A stretch of 64,000 nucleotides of DNA, from contig NZ_CP117880.1 in assembly GCF_028736175.1 (NCBI RefSeq), forward strand, positions 930,001 through 994,000. Reading direction: 5' to 3'. This DNA comes from Sphingobacterium oryzagri (GTDB lineage: Bacteria; Bacteroidota; Bacteroidia; Sphingobacteriales; Sphingobacteriaceae). How positions within the stretch are numbered: position 1 is the stretch's first letter; every line of letters begins with the position of its first letter. The notes below the pieces were generated by a model. It was not told the DNA's origin. It searched no databases and was given only the letters and a program-made list of their open reading frames with translations. Shown here in pieces: positions 35,533 through 43,989 of this stretch. The translations under genes and the position numbers were made by a program.

Positions 35533-37083
35533 TTAAAATTCCTGTGGTTCAAAAGCGCTATGGCTGTTGACCAGTTTTCCGGTGTCTTTAAAATAAATTT
35601 CCTGGAAACTTAAGGTGTGGATATTGTCGACTTTTCGAAAGAATTTATCGGCAGATACGTCGTCTAAAGTCTTAAATCCGCAGGCCTCCATGATTTCAAC
35701 CGTTGCCCGTAAGGTATTGCGGTGAAATTGTGCTACGCGAATATATTTGTCTTGCACGTCGAGTGCTTTGTACAATTGCGGCTTTTGTGTAGCTACACCG
35801 ACCGGACAAACATCTTCATTGCATTTCAAGGCCTGAATACAACCTAAGGCAAACATCATACCGCGTGCGCTATAACAAGCGTCAGCGCCCAATGCGATTA
35901 CTTTTAACAAGTCAAAGCCGGTGATAATGCGGCTGGAAACAATTAGTTTGATATGTTTCTTTACGCCAAATTTAATCAGGGTGGTGGTTACGAAAGATAG
36001 CGCATCATACAGCGGCATACCGATATTATCCGTAAATTCCAATGGCGCTGCACCCGTTCCACCTTCTGATCCGTCAATAGCGATAAAATCAGGAAATATT
36101 TGGGTGCTCAACATGGCGTTACAAATGTCGATAAACTCTTGCTTGTCGCCCACACACATCTTAAAGCCAACGGGCTTGTATCCGGATAACTCGCGTAGGT
36201 GTTGGATGAAATGCATCATCTCGTCTGGCGATCGGAACGCACTGTGTGCGGGAGGCGACATCACATCGGTTCCGGGCACAACGTGACGAATAGCGGCTAC
36301 TTCGGGTGTGTTTTTTGCCGCCGGCAAAATACCGCCATGACCGGGCTTAGCACCTTGGGAAAGCTTAATCTCGATCATTTTTACGTAAGGACGCGTTGCT
36401 TTTTCGGCAAACAACTCACTGTCAAACATACCCAGTTCATTTCTACAGCCGAAATAACCTGTACCAACTTGCCAAATCAGATCGCCACCGCTGATATGGT
36501 ATGGACTGATCCCGCCTTCGCCGGTGTTGTGCGCAAAGTTTTGCAGGGCGGCTCCTTTATTTAATGCACGGATCGCCGTTTTGCTGAGCGCACCGTAACT
36601 CATCGCAGAAACGTTAAACACACTCAGGCTGTAGGGCTGTTTGCAAAGGTGGTTTCCTACGGTGGTACGTAAGTCGTGATTTTCGATGTGGCATGGAAAA
36701 ACCGAGTGCGCAACCCATTCGTTGCCGATGGCTTGCGGGTCTGATTGCATACCGAATGCCACGGTTTCCCGCTCATTTTTCGCTCGCTGGTAAACGATGG
36801 AGCGCTGTCTACGATTGAAAGGTCTTCCGTCGGTGTCCGATTCCCAAAAATATTGCCGCATTTCCGGCCTGATACTTTCGAAAAAGAAGCGGAAGTAGCC
36901 TACGATAGGGTAATTTCTTAAAATCGCATGCTTGGTTTGAAAACTGTTTAGAAAAGCCAAAACCAGTAATGGAAAGGGAATGAGTAACAGCCAAAACCAG
37001 CTTGGCGTAAATATAATCCCAAATGAAATGATTATCAGGTTGATGATAACCATTGTTGCGAGAATTAGTTTTCTAATCGTCAT
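35533..37083 (-). CDS. FMN-binding glutamate synthase-like protein
   Basis: The start MTIRKLILATMVIINLI at 37083 gives 516 residues with two N-terminal membrane helices. The rest resembles the synthase domain of GltB: NTGEGGISPYH, GAKPGHGGILPAAKN, FIAIDGSEGGTGAAPLEF and the Fe-S Cys cluster CIQALKCNEDVCPVGVATQ. It lacks the glutaminase domain, as in the stand-alone archaeal-type family. The reaction it catalyses in the cell is not established. A hairpin (GGCAAGC/GCTTGCC) stands in the 218-bp gap upstream. Confidence 0.87.
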   Translation of the reverse strand: MTIRKLILATMVIINLIIISFGIIFTPSWFWLLLIPFPLLVLAFLNSFQTKHAILRNYPIVGYFRFFFESIRPEMRQYFWESDTDGRPFNRRQRSIVYQRAKNERETVAFGMQSDPQAIGNEWVAHSVFPCHIENHDLRTTVGNHLCKQPYSLSVFNVSAMSYGALSKTAIRALNKGAALQNFAHNTGEGGISPYHISGGDLIWQVGTGYFGCRNELGMFDSELFAEKATRPYVKMIEIKLSQGAKPGHGGILPAAKNTPEVAAIRHVVPGTDVMSPPAHSAFRSPDEMMHFIQHLRELSGYKPVGFKMCVGDKQEFIDICNAMLSTQIFPDFIAIDGSEGGTGAAPLEFTDNIGMPLYDALSFVTTTLIKFGVKKHIKLIVSSRIITGFDLLKVIALGADACYSARGMMFALGCIQALKCNEDVCPVGVATQKPQLYKALDVQDKYIRVAQFHRNTLRATVEIMEACGFKTLDDVSADKFFRKVDNIHTLSFQEIYFKDTGKLVNSHSAFEPQEF

Positions 37084-37301
37084 GATTGTCTTTGAAAAAT
37101 GTTGTCTAGTCTGTGTACCGTAATGCTCTTTATCTGGTGCACATCGCTGGTAGGCAAGCAAAAGGCTTGCCAGTAACGGACCATTCCGGTACACGCTGTG
37201 TTACCATAATTTTACGGTTTGTGCAAAATTAGGAACTAATTATAGCATTATAAAAAAAGAACGTTGTTCGGTGAAAATTTGTTTGTTTGATAAATTATCA
37301 G

Positions 37302-38069
37302 CTATTTCTCTCTTTGACTGCTTATTTCTTCGGTAAGTTGTTGATATATTTTGAGCCATTGGGGGTTTTCGCTAAGAAACTGTAAATGCTTTTCGATGGT
37401 CAAACTGTCACCACGTAATGCCGGACCGGTCTGTACGCTGCTTGGCTTATGGTTTTGTACCTTCTTTGCGGTTTCTAGGATCATCGGCCGGAGGAGTTCA
37501 AAAGGTAACTCGTGCGCTTGCAGTATATCATAGCTGATCTGAAAGAGCGCATTGCTGAAGTTGTTTGCGAAAACAGCTGCAGTATGAAGTGCCAGGCGCT
37601 GTGCACTGCTGCAGGTAAAAGTGCTTGGCGAAAGACGCTTCATATTTTCCATCAGAACCCTCGCCGTCTGCTGATCGCTGGCTTCTACAGCGAAAGGAAT
37701 CTGATCTAAATGAATCTCGATATCCTTACGTATGCTTTGGGCTGGATAGATAACGCCGTAATGCGAGAATTTATCCAGTACGGCACTGCTGGTTGCGCCA
37801 GAACAATGCACGATGATGCCTGGTAGATTATTTGGAAGTTGGCTGACGATACTATCGATCGCTTGATCGCTGACAGCTATAATATAAAGATCGGCATCGC
37901 GACTAATCGTTGTTAAATCGCTGGTGTAATTGGCGCTTAAAACTTCGGCCAATGCGCAAGCATTGGCCGAAGTTTTACTGTATACTTGTTGTATTTCGTG
38001 TCCTAGGCTATACAAAGCCTTGCTTAGTTGTGTTGCCACATGACCACTGCCCAGGGTTACTATGTTCAT
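37302..38069 (-). CDS. Rossmann-like / DUF2520 domain protein
   Basis: The protein has 255 residues. The N-terminal NAD(P)-binding part starts MNIVTLGSGHVATQLSKAL (GxGxxA) and continues LYIIAVSDQAIDSIV and IVHCSGATSSAVLD. The helical C-terminal DUF2520 part has LALHTAAVFANNFSNALF and GPALRGDSLTIEKH. The family resembles ketopantoate/pyrroline carboxylate reductases, but its reaction is not known. It lies downstream of ccmF across the tandem-repeat tract. Confidence 0.85.
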   Translation of the reverse strand: MNIVTLGSGHVATQLSKALYSLGHEIQQVYSKTSANACALAEVLSANYTSDLTTISRDADLYIIAVSDQAIDSIVSQLPNNLPGIIVHCSGATSSAVLDKFSHYGVIYPAQSIRKDIEIHLDQIPFAVEASDQQTARVLMENMKRLSPSTFTCSSAQRLALHTAAVFANNFSNALFQISYDILQAHELPFELLRPMILETAKKVQNHKPSSVQTGPALRGDSLTIEKHLQFLSENPQWLKIYQQLTEEISSQREK

Positions 38070-38118
38070 CTTTTTAAATTAAAAAGTTAAAATTAAAAAG
38101 TAAAAAATCAAAATTAGA

Positions 38119-38281
38119 GTCAAAACCGCCAAGTTGAAAACAAAAAGTCCAAATCGACAAGTTGAAATTAAAAAGTCAAAACCGCCAAGTTGAAAACAAA
38201 AGTCAAAACCGCCAAGTTGAAAACAAAAAGTCGAAATCGACAAGTAAAAATTAAAAAGTCAAAATCGACAAGTTAAAAATT
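38119..38281. repeat. six-unit tandem repeat, period about 28 bp
   Basis: Units run back to back as GTCAAAACCGCCAAGTTGAA plus an A-rich spacer of 7-8 bases. Two variants alternate: CCGCCAAG in units 1, 3 and 4, and TCGACAAG in units 2, 5 and 6. Flanking sequence (38085-38118) repeats AATTAAAAAGT motifs, and a similar AATTAAAAAGTCAAAATT tract lies at 40808-40835 on the other side of ccmF. It is non-coding on both strands. Confidence 0.88.
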
Positions 38282-38332
38282 ACATGTCGATTTTGAGAAT
38301 ACCATGGCGGCGTGAATAAGTCGACAACGAAT

Positions 38333-40804
38333 CTATGAGCTTGCGATGCTTTTTCTACTGATTTTGGCATCTTTAACACGTCGGTATATCGACATCAGGA
38401 ATCCGATGGTCATGATAATCGTACCTGCCCAGAAAAAGTTGATGTATGGAAATTTTATCGCTTTAAAAACAATCCATTTTTTCTCTGGCAGCGGCTTTTG
38501 ATACAACATGATCTCTAGCTTGTCTTCTTTCGGCAAAATATTCGTAAAGCGGAAACGTAAACCCTGTTCTGCCACATCTTTGTTAAAATCGTAACTATTG
38601 CCATCTTTGATAACAAATACCGGCTCTGCTGTATATGCTTTATTATCGGCCGCGACTACTTTTATCTTTAGACCAACGATAATATCATCTGGTCCTTTCG
38701 GAATATTATTAAGTTTAGCATCGCGATTAACGCCTTCAATCACATAGTAACCATTGCGGTAGCGTAGTGTATCACCGATATTGACTTGATAAGTTGCCGG
38801 TTCGTCGTAATCTTCATAGCCTGTTTTTTCCTCTTCCGGTATGTTGGCCGCTTTAGCTTGCGAATCGGAAGCCGCAGCCGTGATCAGCGTGTAGATATCA
38901 TGCGTAACGTAGTGTTTTGTGGCTGGCGTTCCGATCAGGCCTCCCATGTCGGGGTTATTCTGTGCAAACGGACTCAAGATAAATGATTCTTTTACACGCC
39001 CGCTTTCTTCGTCAATACGCTCGTACTTAACTTTGTAAAACACATTAGGCGGCGCCACGCTATCACCAACATACGTAATGCGGTAATCGCCCATTTGTGT
39101 CGGTTCACCTTCGGTAAGGAAGAGGTTTTCGCCTGGTTTCTCGACCTTGTCAAAATCGGCTACCTGAATATAACCTGCGTTGTTTATGGAGATTACTTCG
39201 TTGGTTGCTGCAGCGATCAACGCACCTAGTAGTAACAACGCAAACCCGATATGTGCAACAGCAGAACCTGCCAGACGCCATTTTCCCTTTAACGCATCAC
39301 CAAGCACGCGGATATTGGCCAACAGACAGAAAATGCAGCTTAATGTCAACAGGATATACATTACATTGCTATATACTTTGGTAAAATAAACGACAATGGC
39401 CGTCAACAATATCGCCATAATAAACGACGCAAGTGTAGCTGCCCAAAATTTGCGGCTATCTGTTTTCTTATACTTTAAAAATTGGGTGAATGCTGTAAGT
39501 AAAGTCACGACAACGGCAAAAGCGCCCTGCCACTGGTTGTAATGCGGAATCGGATCGACCGGTGGCGCAACCTTAGTACCAAATAGTGCATTGAATACGG
39601 GAATAGACGTCGTTGCGATCATTTGTATACATGCTACCGTCAGCACCAAGCCACCAATAAACAACCAAAATTCTCGCGAGTAGATGTCTTCTTCTTGCTT
39701 CGTTGACGGCATATCTTTGTTGCGCCAAATTAAAAACACGACCATTATAACCAAGAAACAAACGTTGAAAGCGATCAGCTGACCTGACATACCCAAACTG
39801 GTAAAGGAGTGAACAGACGTTTCGCCTAACACGCCACTACGGGTAAGGTAGGACGCGTAGATCACCAATACAAAACTGATCAACGCTAAAAACGTCGCTG
39901 TAAAAAATCCATGTCCGGAGTTCTTGAAAGCCACCATGACGTGCACCGCTGCGATCAAGGTTAACCAAGGAATGATCGATACATTTTCTACCGGATCCCA
40001 AGCCCAGAAACCACCAAAATTGAGTGCTTCATACGCCCAGAAAGATCCCATAATAATTCCGGCACCTAAAATCATAACCGCAAATAAAGCCCAGGGCAAA
40101 CTTGCGTTGATCCATTCTTTAAAACGCTTTGTCCACAAACCTGCTGCTGCGTAAGCAAAAGGCACAATCATGGATGCAAAACCTAAAAATAGCGTCGGCG
40201 GGTGAATAACCATCCAATAGTTTTGTAGAAGCGCGTTAAGTCCATTTCCGTCAGGAATCATGGACAGGTATTTCGGATCACTAAAAATAGGTGCATTGAT
40301 CGCATCACGAAGCAAGATAAATGGCGAACTACCGATACGCGATCCTAATATTTCCACACCGATCAGCATCGAGCCTAAGAATACCTGACAAAGCATCACG
40401 AAAGTCATTACCGAAGCTTCCCAGGTCTTGGCTTTAAACAAGAGGATCAGACCAAGCATGGCTTGCCAAAACATCCACAACCAAAAGCTGCCTTCTTGCC
40501 CTTCCCAAAATGAAGAGATGATAAAATGCGTGGGAAGCGCTTTTGAGGAGTGCGCCCAGGCGTAATGGTATTCAAAAAGATGGGTGTAAATAATATAAAA
40601 TAGGATTGCACCAATGGAAACTACCGATACTAAATTGGTCAGGAAACCGATTCTGCCGAGGGTTTTCCACGACTTTGTTTCGGGTTCGCGCGTGGCAAAA
40701 AAGTAGCTTATGCAGGATAGTAGGGCTGCTCCAAAGGATAGGATTACAAAAAATTGACCGATTTTACCCGGTAAAAGCTGCTCTCCAACGTAATTAACGT
40801 CCAT
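38333..40804 (-). CDS. ccmF: cytochrome c maturation heme lyase subunit CcmF
   Basis: It has 823 residues and about 14 membrane helices. The tryptophan-rich heme-handling loop FWAYEALNFGGFWAWDPVEN, the conserved His regions NYWMVIHPPTLFLG and SSFWEGQEGSFWLW and the TRSGVLGETSVHSF motif are all present. The large soluble loop before the last helix (about residues 570-780) is longer than in proteobacterial CcmF. It would attach heme to apocytochrome c, receiving it from CcmE, whose gene lies just upstream in the same direction. Confidence 0.95.
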   Translation of the reverse strand: MDVNYVGEQLLPGKIGQFFVILSFGAALLSCISYFFATREPETKSWKTLGRIGFLTNLVSVVSIGAILFYIIYTHLFEYHYAWAHSSKALPTHFIISSFWEGQEGSFWLWMFWQAMLGLILLFKAKTWEASVMTFVMLCQVFLGSMLIGVEILGSRIGSSPFILLRDAINAPIFSDPKYLSMIPDGNGLNALLQNYWMVIHPPTLFLGFASMIVPFAYAAAGLWTKRFKEWINASLPWALFAVMILGAGIIMGSFWAYEALNFGGFWAWDPVENVSIIPWLTLIAAVHVMVAFKNSGHGFFTATFLALISFVLVIYASYLTRSGVLGETSVHSFTSLGMSGQLIAFNVCFLVIMVVFLIWRNKDMPSTKQEEDIYSREFWLFIGGLVLTVACIQMIATTSIPVFNALFGTKVAPPVDPIPHYNQWQGAFAVVVTLLTAFTQFLKYKKTDSRKFWAATLASFIMAILLTAIVVYFTKVYSNVMYILLTLSCIFCLLANIRVLGDALKGKWRLAGSAVAHIGFALLLLGALIAAATNEVISINNAGYIQVADFDKVEKPGENLFLTEGEPTQMGDYRITYVGDSVAPPNVFYKVKYERIDEESGRVKESFILSPFAQNNPDMGGLIGTPATKHYVTHDIYTLITAAASDSQAKAANIPEEEKTGYEDYDEPATYQVNIGDTLRYRNGYYVIEGVNRDAKLNNIPKGPDDIIVGLKIKVVAADNKAYTAEPVFVIKDGNSYDFNKDVAEQGLRFRFTNILPKEDKLEIMLYQKPLPEKKWIVFKAIKFPYINFFWAGTIIMTIGFLMSIYRRVKDAKISRKSIASS

Positions 40805-40892
40805 TTTGTAAATTAAAAAGTCAAAATTAAAAAATAAAAAAGATGCTGGATCCGAGTTCTTGCTGTTGCCAACAAGCTACTTATCCAGAAGC

Positions 40893-41294
40893 TTACAAAG
40901 CAGCCGTTTGCTCGATTACCTCGACTTGATCTTTGTTGTATTTAGAAGGACATTTCATCAAGATCTTACTGGCATGAAAAATCTTTCCATCCATTTTACC
41001 GGTAAGCACGATTTGTTCAGAACGCTCAATATCTTGCGGCTTAGAGCCGTTGAAAACCACTTCACACTCTACGCTATCGTTATCGTACATGAAAAACGAA
41101 AAGTGATTTGCGTCTTTGACTGGATCGTAGTGCAAAGCTTTTTGTTTGTTCAGCACGCCAACTACATAAAGCTCTGTTTTTTTCTCCTTAGCTTCTGTAA
41201 ATGTCGAATATGTACTGGAATCAGTGTAGATCACCAAAATCATGGCAATTGCTACCGCAATAATTACAATTAAAATAATGGAGCTTTTCTTCAT
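40893..41294 (-). CDS. ccmE: heme chaperone CcmE, cysteine-type
   Basis: This 133-residue protein has an N-terminal membrane anchor (SIILIVIIAVAIAMILVIY) and an OB-fold beta barrel (VVGVLNKQKALHYD, FSFFMYDND, EQIVLTGKMDGKIFHASKILMKCPSKYN). In the classic protein the heme-bonding residue is His in HDEnY; here the place reads CPSKY, the CxxxY variant known from some anaerobes and archaea. Heme would be passed to CcmF, encoded 88 bp downstream. No ccmA-D is visible nearby. Confidence 0.9.
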   Translation of the reverse strand: MKKSSIILIVIIAVAIAMILVIYTDSSTYSTFTEAKEKKTELYVVGVLNKQKALHYDPVKDANHFSFFMYDNDSVECEVVFNGSKPQDIERSEQIVLTGKMDGKIFHASKILMKCPSKYNKDQVEVIEQTAAL

Positions 41295-41504
41295 AGTCCT
41301 CTATCGCTAAATAATATGCAAAATTACAAAATGCTTTTGCAAGGAAGGAATTTGCCAAATGCTACCTATTATTTAGAATCTTTCTATTCAATTTGAATGA
41401 TGTTTATTTAAGTTATTGTTTATTAGTGTCTTGTGGTTATTTTGCTTGCTAAAAAAGGCCTTGAAAACAAGAAGTTTAACGCAAAATTACATGAATCCAA
41501 CAAA

Positions 41505-42728
41505 TCAATCTTCCTGAACTTGGAATTTTTCTTTAGCAAGTCGTGTGACCAGCATAGCTGCGACTGTATCGCCGGTGGCATTTAAGATAGTAGCTAAGGG
41601 GTCGACCAAGGTTCCTATAATCATCACAGCAGGAATAGCTTCGGTGGGTAAACCATAGATAGAAATCATGAGCATTTCGCCCATATAGCCGCCGTTGGGA
41701 ATACCACCTGCCACAATGGTAACGAGCACGGTTATGCCGATTGCTGTTAGCATCGTGCTCCAGCTGAAGAAATCCCAACCTAACATCGAGAAAGCTACGT
41801 ATATTTTCAAGATGGAAGATATGGCCGATCCATTTTTATAAAGCGTGTTTCCTAAAGGGATAACGACGTTGGCAATTGCGGGAGGAATGCCGATTTTTTT
41901 TGCGGCATTTAAGTTTGCCGGCATGGTGGCCAGGCTGCTGCAGGTGCTCAATGCGGTCAGCGAAGGAACAATATTGTTTTTCCAAAAAAGCTGCGGCCCT
42001 TTTTTTCCGTAAGCCAACAAGGCGTATAAACTAAAAAACACGAAAAAGAACAATAGGCCGAAGGTATAATACAAAGCCATCGGTTTTGCATAAAAACCGA
42101 AAAGCTGTGGGCCGATTGTTTTGACCTGGTAAGCAAAATAGGCCCCAAGTCCGACCGGAGCTGCCTTCATCAAGATGAGGAGCAGCTGTTTCATCACTTC
42201 GTTGCCCGCGTTTAAAAAAGATGTAAACGCACTGGCTGCTTGGCCTGCACGCCGGGCAGCGATACCGACCAAAAAAGAAAAGATAACAAAAGCCAACATA
42301 CTTTCCCGGGATAGTAAGTTGTTAAACTCGTTAACGGTCAAAAAACTAACGAGCTTATCACCCCAGCTGCTCTGGTCGTTCATCGGATTTTCAACGTTCG
42401 TGCTAGGCGCCATGCCCGCATTGACCGGAAAAAAGAACAGCGCAACGATAGTCATAATCGCTGCGATAATAATCGTGAGGAGGAACACGATACTCATCAA
42501 GCCGATGATTTTTCCCAGTTTGTTTTCTCCCTGAATATTGGCGACAGATGAGGAAATGGCAAAAAATAACAGGGGAATGATGGAAACAAAAAGCAGATTC
42601 AGGAAAATATCACCTAGCGGCTTGAGGTAGTCTACCCAAGGAGGAAGCCAAAGTCCGATGATACTACCGAGCGTTATCCCCACTAGCAGCAGCAATATGC
42701 TTCCGTAATTTTCCAATATCTTATGCAT
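41505..42728 (-). CDS. dicarboxylate/amino acid:cation symporter
   Basis: The protein has 407 residues with the fold of the SDF/DAACS family (GltP, DctA): about eight helices and two re-entrant loops. The first hairpin carries a serine-rich SLTALSTCSSLATMPANL, followed by NVVIPLGNTLYKNGSAI, where family members usually have NMDGTA; the last hairpin has LVDPLATILNATGDTVAAML. Substrate could be dicarboxylates or acidic amino acids; the altered NMDGT site argues for caution. Confidence 0.87.
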   Translation of the reverse strand: MHKILENYGSILLLLVGITLGSIIGLWLPPWVDYLKPLGDIFLNLLFVSIIPLLFFAISSSVANIQGENKLGKIIGLMSIVFLLTIIIAAIMTIVALFFFPVNAGMAPSTNVENPMNDQSSWGDKLVSFLTVNEFNNLLSRESMLAFVIFSFLVGIAARRAGQAASAFTSFLNAGNEVMKQLLLILMKAAPVGLGAYFAYQVKTIGPQLFGFYAKPMALYYTFGLLFFFVFFSLYALLAYGKKGPQLFWKNNIVPSLTALSTCSSLATMPANLNAAKKIGIPPAIANVVIPLGNTLYKNGSAISSILKIYVAFSMLGWDFFSWSTMLTAIGITVLVTIVAGGIPNGGYMGEMLMISIYGLPTEAIPAVMIIGTLVDPLATILNATGDTVAAMLVTRLAKEKFQVQED

Positions 42729-42783
42729 GGCAACGCTAAAATACTTGTTTTTTATATTAGTTTTGTGAGAAAAGCTGTTGCAT

Positions 42784-43449
42784 ATGGAATTTGTTACTAC
42801 GGGAGACGGCTCCGCTACATTATATCATCCGGAAGTTGGAGAGCATTATCATTCTAAACATGGCGCGCTGCAGGAAAGCCGTCACGTGTTTTTGCATGCC
42901 GGGTTACAATTTTTTCTGGAAAAATCGGCGAAAAGTGAGGTGTCTGTATTAGAAGTAGGCTTTGGTACGGGATTGAATTTTTTGCTTAGTGCGGATTATG
43001 CTCTACAGCAGCATATCCATCTACGGTACTGCGGTATCGAAGCGTTTCCGTTAGCGGAAGACTTGCTTTTTCAGACTGGCTACGACCGCTTTGTCGATCC
43101 GGTGATATGGCAAGCGCTAGAGGAAAACTATGCTGCGGCACTGCAAAATGAGGTACAGTATAGCGATGGGGTGCGTTTAGCCATTGCACATCAAAAAGTA
43201 TTAAGCTTTGCATCGTCCGAGCAATTTGATGTGATCTATTTTGATGCGTTTGCAGCCGTACATCAACCGGAAATGTGGACAGATGAAACGTTGGCACATG
43301 TTTGCCAGTATCTGCGACCCGGTGGTGTATTCGTTACTTACGCCATCACTGGCAATTTAAAACGGTCTATGAAGGCTTTGGGATTTTCGATAGAGAAAGC
43401 GCCTGGCGCACCCGGCAAGCGGGAGATGTTGCGTGCTGTAAAAAAATAA
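42784..43449 (+). CDS. tRNA U34 methyltransferase MnmD-like
   Basis: ATG at 42784 gives 221 residues; the frame can start two codons earlier only with TTG. TGDGSATLYHPEVGEHYHSKHGA at the start, SAM loop VLEVGFGTGLNFLL and YFDAFAAVHQPEMWT match the methyltransferase half of MnmC. Stand-alone forms (MnmD) finish the mnm5s2U modification of wobble uridine. The C-terminal KAPGAPGKREMLRA is also typical. The oxidoreductase half is absent here. Confidence 0.88.
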   Translation: MEFVTTGDGSATLYHPEVGEHYHSKHGALQESRHVFLHAGLQFFLEKSAKSEVSVLEVGFGTGLNFLLSADYALQQHIHLRYCGIEAFPLAEDLLFQTGYDRFVDPVIWQALEENYAAALQNEVQYSDGVRLAIAHQKVLSFASSEQFDVIYFDAFAAVHQPEMWTDETLAHVCQYLRPGGVFVTYAITGNLKRSMKALGFSIEKAPGAPGKREMLRAVKK

Positions 43450-43471
43450 GAGCCATTTGATAATGGCTCTT
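43448..43471. terminator. bidirectional terminator between mnmD-like and FKBP genes
   Basis: Stem AAGAGCCATT / AATGGCTCTT with a 4-base loop; an A-run precedes it (U-run on the minus strand) and TATTTCTT follows on the plus strand. It lies between two convergent genes. Confidence 0.9.
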
Positions 43472-43480
43472 ATTTCTTAA

Positions 43481-43984
43481 TTATTCATGACCGGAATGAC
43501 CATCAGCACCGTGTGCGTGGCCATGTGCCAATTCTTCTTCCGTCGCTGGGCGTACCGCTAGGATTTCGATATCAAAGTTTAATGTTTTACCAGCCATTGG
43601 GTGGTTAAGATCTGCTACAACAGCTTCCGGTGTTACCTCAACAACAACCGCACGAAACTGGTTGCCTTGATTATCCTGTAACGGAATTACTTCACCCACT
43701 GGAGGAAGGCCTGTTTCGTTAAACATATCGGCAGGAAGTTGCGCAATAGCACGCTCATCTTTTTCACCGTAAGCATCAACCGCCGCTAATGTGAATGATG
43801 TTTTGTCGCCTTCACCTAATCCAGCGATGTTTTCTTCAAACTTAGGTAACATCATACCCACGCCATATAGGAAAGTTAACGGATTTTCAGTTGTTGTTTC
43901 TTCGACAAAAGATTTTTCGCCGTTTTCTTCGATCGTGTGAAGTTTGTAATTCAACGTAATTACGTTGTTGTTTTCTATTGCCAT
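43481..43984 (-). CDS. FKBP-type peptidyl-prolyl isomerase, SlyD-like, with His-rich tail
   Basis: The protein has 167 residues. NNVITLNYKLH at the start, LTFLYGVGMMLPKFEENIAGLGEGD and DAYGEKDERAIAQLP show the FKBP core interrupted by an insert-in-flap (about 70-125), as in SlyD. The last 18 residues (ELAHGHAHGADGHSGHE) carry five His, as in SlyD metal-binding tails that deliver nickel. It lies 5 bp after the DUF255 gene. Confidence 0.92.
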   Translation of the reverse strand: MAIENNNVITLNYKLHTIEENGEKSFVEETTTENPLTFLYGVGMMLPKFEENIAGLGEGDKTSFTLAAVDAYGEKDERAIAQLPADMFNETGLPPVGEVIPLQDNQGNQFRAVVVEVTPEAVVADLNHPMAGKTLNFDIEILAVRPATEEELAHGHAHGADGHSGHE

Positions 43985-43989
43985 CTTAC

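Noticed and set aside
37149..37178. Hairpin GGCAAGC/GCTTGCC upstream of the glutamate synthase-like gene as a riboswitch
   Set aside because: It is a single short stem without the conserved core of any riboswitch class I know.
38119..38281. Repeat array as a CRISPR
   Set aside because: Units abut with only A-rich 7-8 base spacers that are themselves similar; there are no unique spacers and no cas genes.
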